DNA of 64,000 nucleotides from JAHEIJ01 sp040235565. GTDB taxonomy: Bacteria > Pseudomonadota > Gammaproteobacteria > UBA6429 > Thiohalophilaceae. A program made the translations under genes and the position numbers. Positions within the stretch are counted from its first letter, which is position 1. Every line of letters starts with the position of its first letter. The notes under the pieces are model-generated. The model saw nothing but the letters and a program-made list of their open reading frames with translations, had not been told where the DNA came from and did not search any database. Shown one piece after another: positions 63,011-64,000 of this stretch. Location: assembly GCA_040235565.1 (NCBI GenBank), contig JBECLA010000101.1, positions 1 through 64,000 on the forward strand, given 5' to 3'.

Positions 63011-64000
63011 TCACTGACTCAAGGCATTGATACGTGCCGTAATATCCTGCGCAGACAGCCCATTGAATGCCATGATTTCAGCCGGGGAAGCCGTGGTTTC
63101 ACCCCGTTTCCACGCCATGACATCACGTTTGGCCGCCTTGCTACGCAGCATGACCGGTTCCAGGGAACCACTGGCCCCGCCGGTCACGCCCAGCAGGATA
63201 TCGCCACTGAACAGGGCATCGAAATCACCGTCACTCATGAACGTCCCGTCCGGTTCGGTGACCGTGTCCCAGGCAATATAGTCGGGGCGATACAAACGCC
63301 GCGGATTGGCGACGGCGACAATCCGCACCCGGTAGCCCTGTTGTTCCAGTTGCTCCCTAGCTGCAAACACCGGCAGGAGAACCATGTCACCCGTGACGGC
63401 AAAGACGATCGTTGCCTTGTCACCCCCGGCACTTTCGTACAGGGTGATCGCACCCTGTTCGATCGCCTGGCTGGCCTGGGCCAGCGTGGTATAGACAGGC
63501 AGGGGGCTCTTGGAGGCGATGATGGCGATGCTCTTGTTGAAAGTGTTGATGCCCCATTCATAGGCCGCCTGGATCATGTTGGCATCACAGGGAAACAGCG
63601 GATAGGTGTTGCCATTGCGCATCATCGCGGCGAGATAATTTTCGATCTCAGGCCGTTGATGGGTCCAGCCATTCCGGCCCTGTTCCAGCGCGCCGGCGGT
63701 AAACATCATCATGATAGAGGGTGTCTTGCGCCGCAGTTCCGCCATGGCCTGGGCCACCGTTTGAATGATCGGCATGCCGTTAATGACGAAACTTTCATAA
63801 GACAGCCACATGGCACGGGAACCAAACAGGGCAAGGCCACCGGCCAGACCGGCACAGGCGTCTTCATTCAAGGGCTCGTACACCTGACCATTGGGCCCCT
63901 GGTGATACAGCTCATCCTCGGTGGGATGACGAATGGTCAATGCTTCACTGATGTTTTTCATGCCGGAAGCCTCGTTGCCATCCGCGTTGGTAACAACGAA
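63011..64000 (-). CDS. Phosphoketolase-like protein, C-terminal part (N-terminus off the right edge)
   Basis: The frame is open from the stop at 63011 to the window end; the ATG at 63961 is internal, because codons for FVVTNADGNEASG precede it in frame. The remaining part resembles the C-terminal region of XFP-type phosphoketolases (WLSYESFVINGMPIIQTVAQ, GWTHQRPEIENYLAAMM, PLFPCDANMIQAAYEW). Such enzymes cleave xylulose 5-phosphate or fructose 6-phosphate to acetyl phosphate. A transketolase-like relative is possible because the thiamine-binding N-terminal part is missing from the window. Confidence 0.72.
   Translation of the reverse strand, partial: FVVTNADGNEASGMKNISEALTIRHPTEDELYHQGPNGQVYEPLNEDACAGLAGGLALFGSRAMWLSYESFVINGMPIIQTVAQAMAELRRKTPSIMMMFTAGALEQGRNGWTHQRPEIENYLAAMMRNGNTYPLFPCDANMIQAAYEWGINTFNKSIAIIASKSPLPVYTTLAQASQAIEQGAITLYESAGGDKATIVFAVTGDMVLLPVFAAREQLEQQGYRVRIVAVANPRRLYRPDYIAWDTVTEPDGTFMSDGDFDALFSGDILLGVTGGASGSLEPVMLRSKAAKRDVMAWKRGETTASPAEIMAFNGLSAQDITARINALSQ

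Noticed and set aside
1..64000. CRISPR arrays, transposases, phage genes
   Set aside because: No regular spaced repeats of 25-40 bp and no transposase, integrase or phage structural frames were recognised.

Overview
The window reads as chromosomal DNA of a free-living gammaproteobacterium with moderate GC. This rests on HspQ, SixA, a DsrC/TusE-family protein, NrtA/NrtB, NnrU/MddA-type membrane proteins, a PA0069-family radical SAM protein and GlcF. It looks like a respiratory, possibly sulfur-handling, metabolically flexible organism. No phage, transposase, CRISPR array or rRNA operon is visible. The only RNA gene I can support is one tRNA-Arg(UCG). Species assignment is not possible from the sequence alone.

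Layout. (1) 1-5.5 kb: a nitrate-type ABC transporter (nrtB cut by the left edge, nrtA), divergent from a sigma54 activator, with a facing pair of sigma54 promoters and tandem palindromes between them, then a PDC-type sensor protein. (2) 5.5-10.2 kb: MscS channel, small HD alarmone hydrolase, HtrA-like periplasmic protease, cold-shock protein with an RBS-masking inverted repeat and a terminator, and a radical SAM protein. (3) 10.2-17 kb: a complete sugar-type ABC importer, then a convergent two-gene osmoprotectant-type importer whose binding protein and permease are fused. (4) 17-33 kb: mixed housekeeping and accessory genes, including AsnB, persulfide dioxygenase with MFS exporters, SixA, SDR, DMT exporter, MBL hydrolase divergent from a GlxA-type regulator, glutamine amidotransferase with a HECFH protein, HspQ, a cysteine-poor DsrC homologue, Nudix and YbaK. 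(5) 33-43 kb: M1-like peptidase, exported MsrA, a WYL-like small protein, tRNA-Arg with tandem tRNA-derived repeats, a glycosyltransferase, a CMD-Rieske fusion, and a periplasmic binding protein paired with a membrane GGDEF-EAL protein.

(6) 42.8-49.6 kb: a PhoB-type response regulator and a large hybrid histidine kinase sit among three transcription units that share one promoter architecture: CTGTTACAAA-N5-TACAAA, then exactly 39 bp, then a TAnnnT -10 box. The units encode a DUF6356-like protein, a 34-residue peptide plus MddA (methanethiol methyltransferase), and an HMA-like small protein plus a DUF4395 protein. This appears to be a compact local regulon, and I consider it the best candidate for an undescribed system here. 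(7) 49.7-55.3 kb: an apparently exported D-2-hydroxyacid dehydrogenase, NnrU, DHH phosphoesterase, SnoaL-like protein, CnoX-like thioredoxin, TlpA-like redoxin and an outer-membrane barrel. (8) 55.7-60.2 kb: an enlarged YeiH/UPF0324 transporter flanked by two unlisted one-helix micro-proteins, then a Usp, a membrane-anchored SRPBCC-like protein, a dihaem cytochrome c lipoprotein and an Mth938-like protein. (9) 60.2-64 kb: GlcF, a four-carbon acid sugar kinase and the C-terminal part of a phosphoketolase-like enzyme, all on the minus strand and cut by the right edge.

Several start codons were moved inward from the longest open frame, using Shine-Dalgarno sites or signal peptides; each is explained in its entry. 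All family assignments are from motif and sequence recognition by eye; no database search was run.
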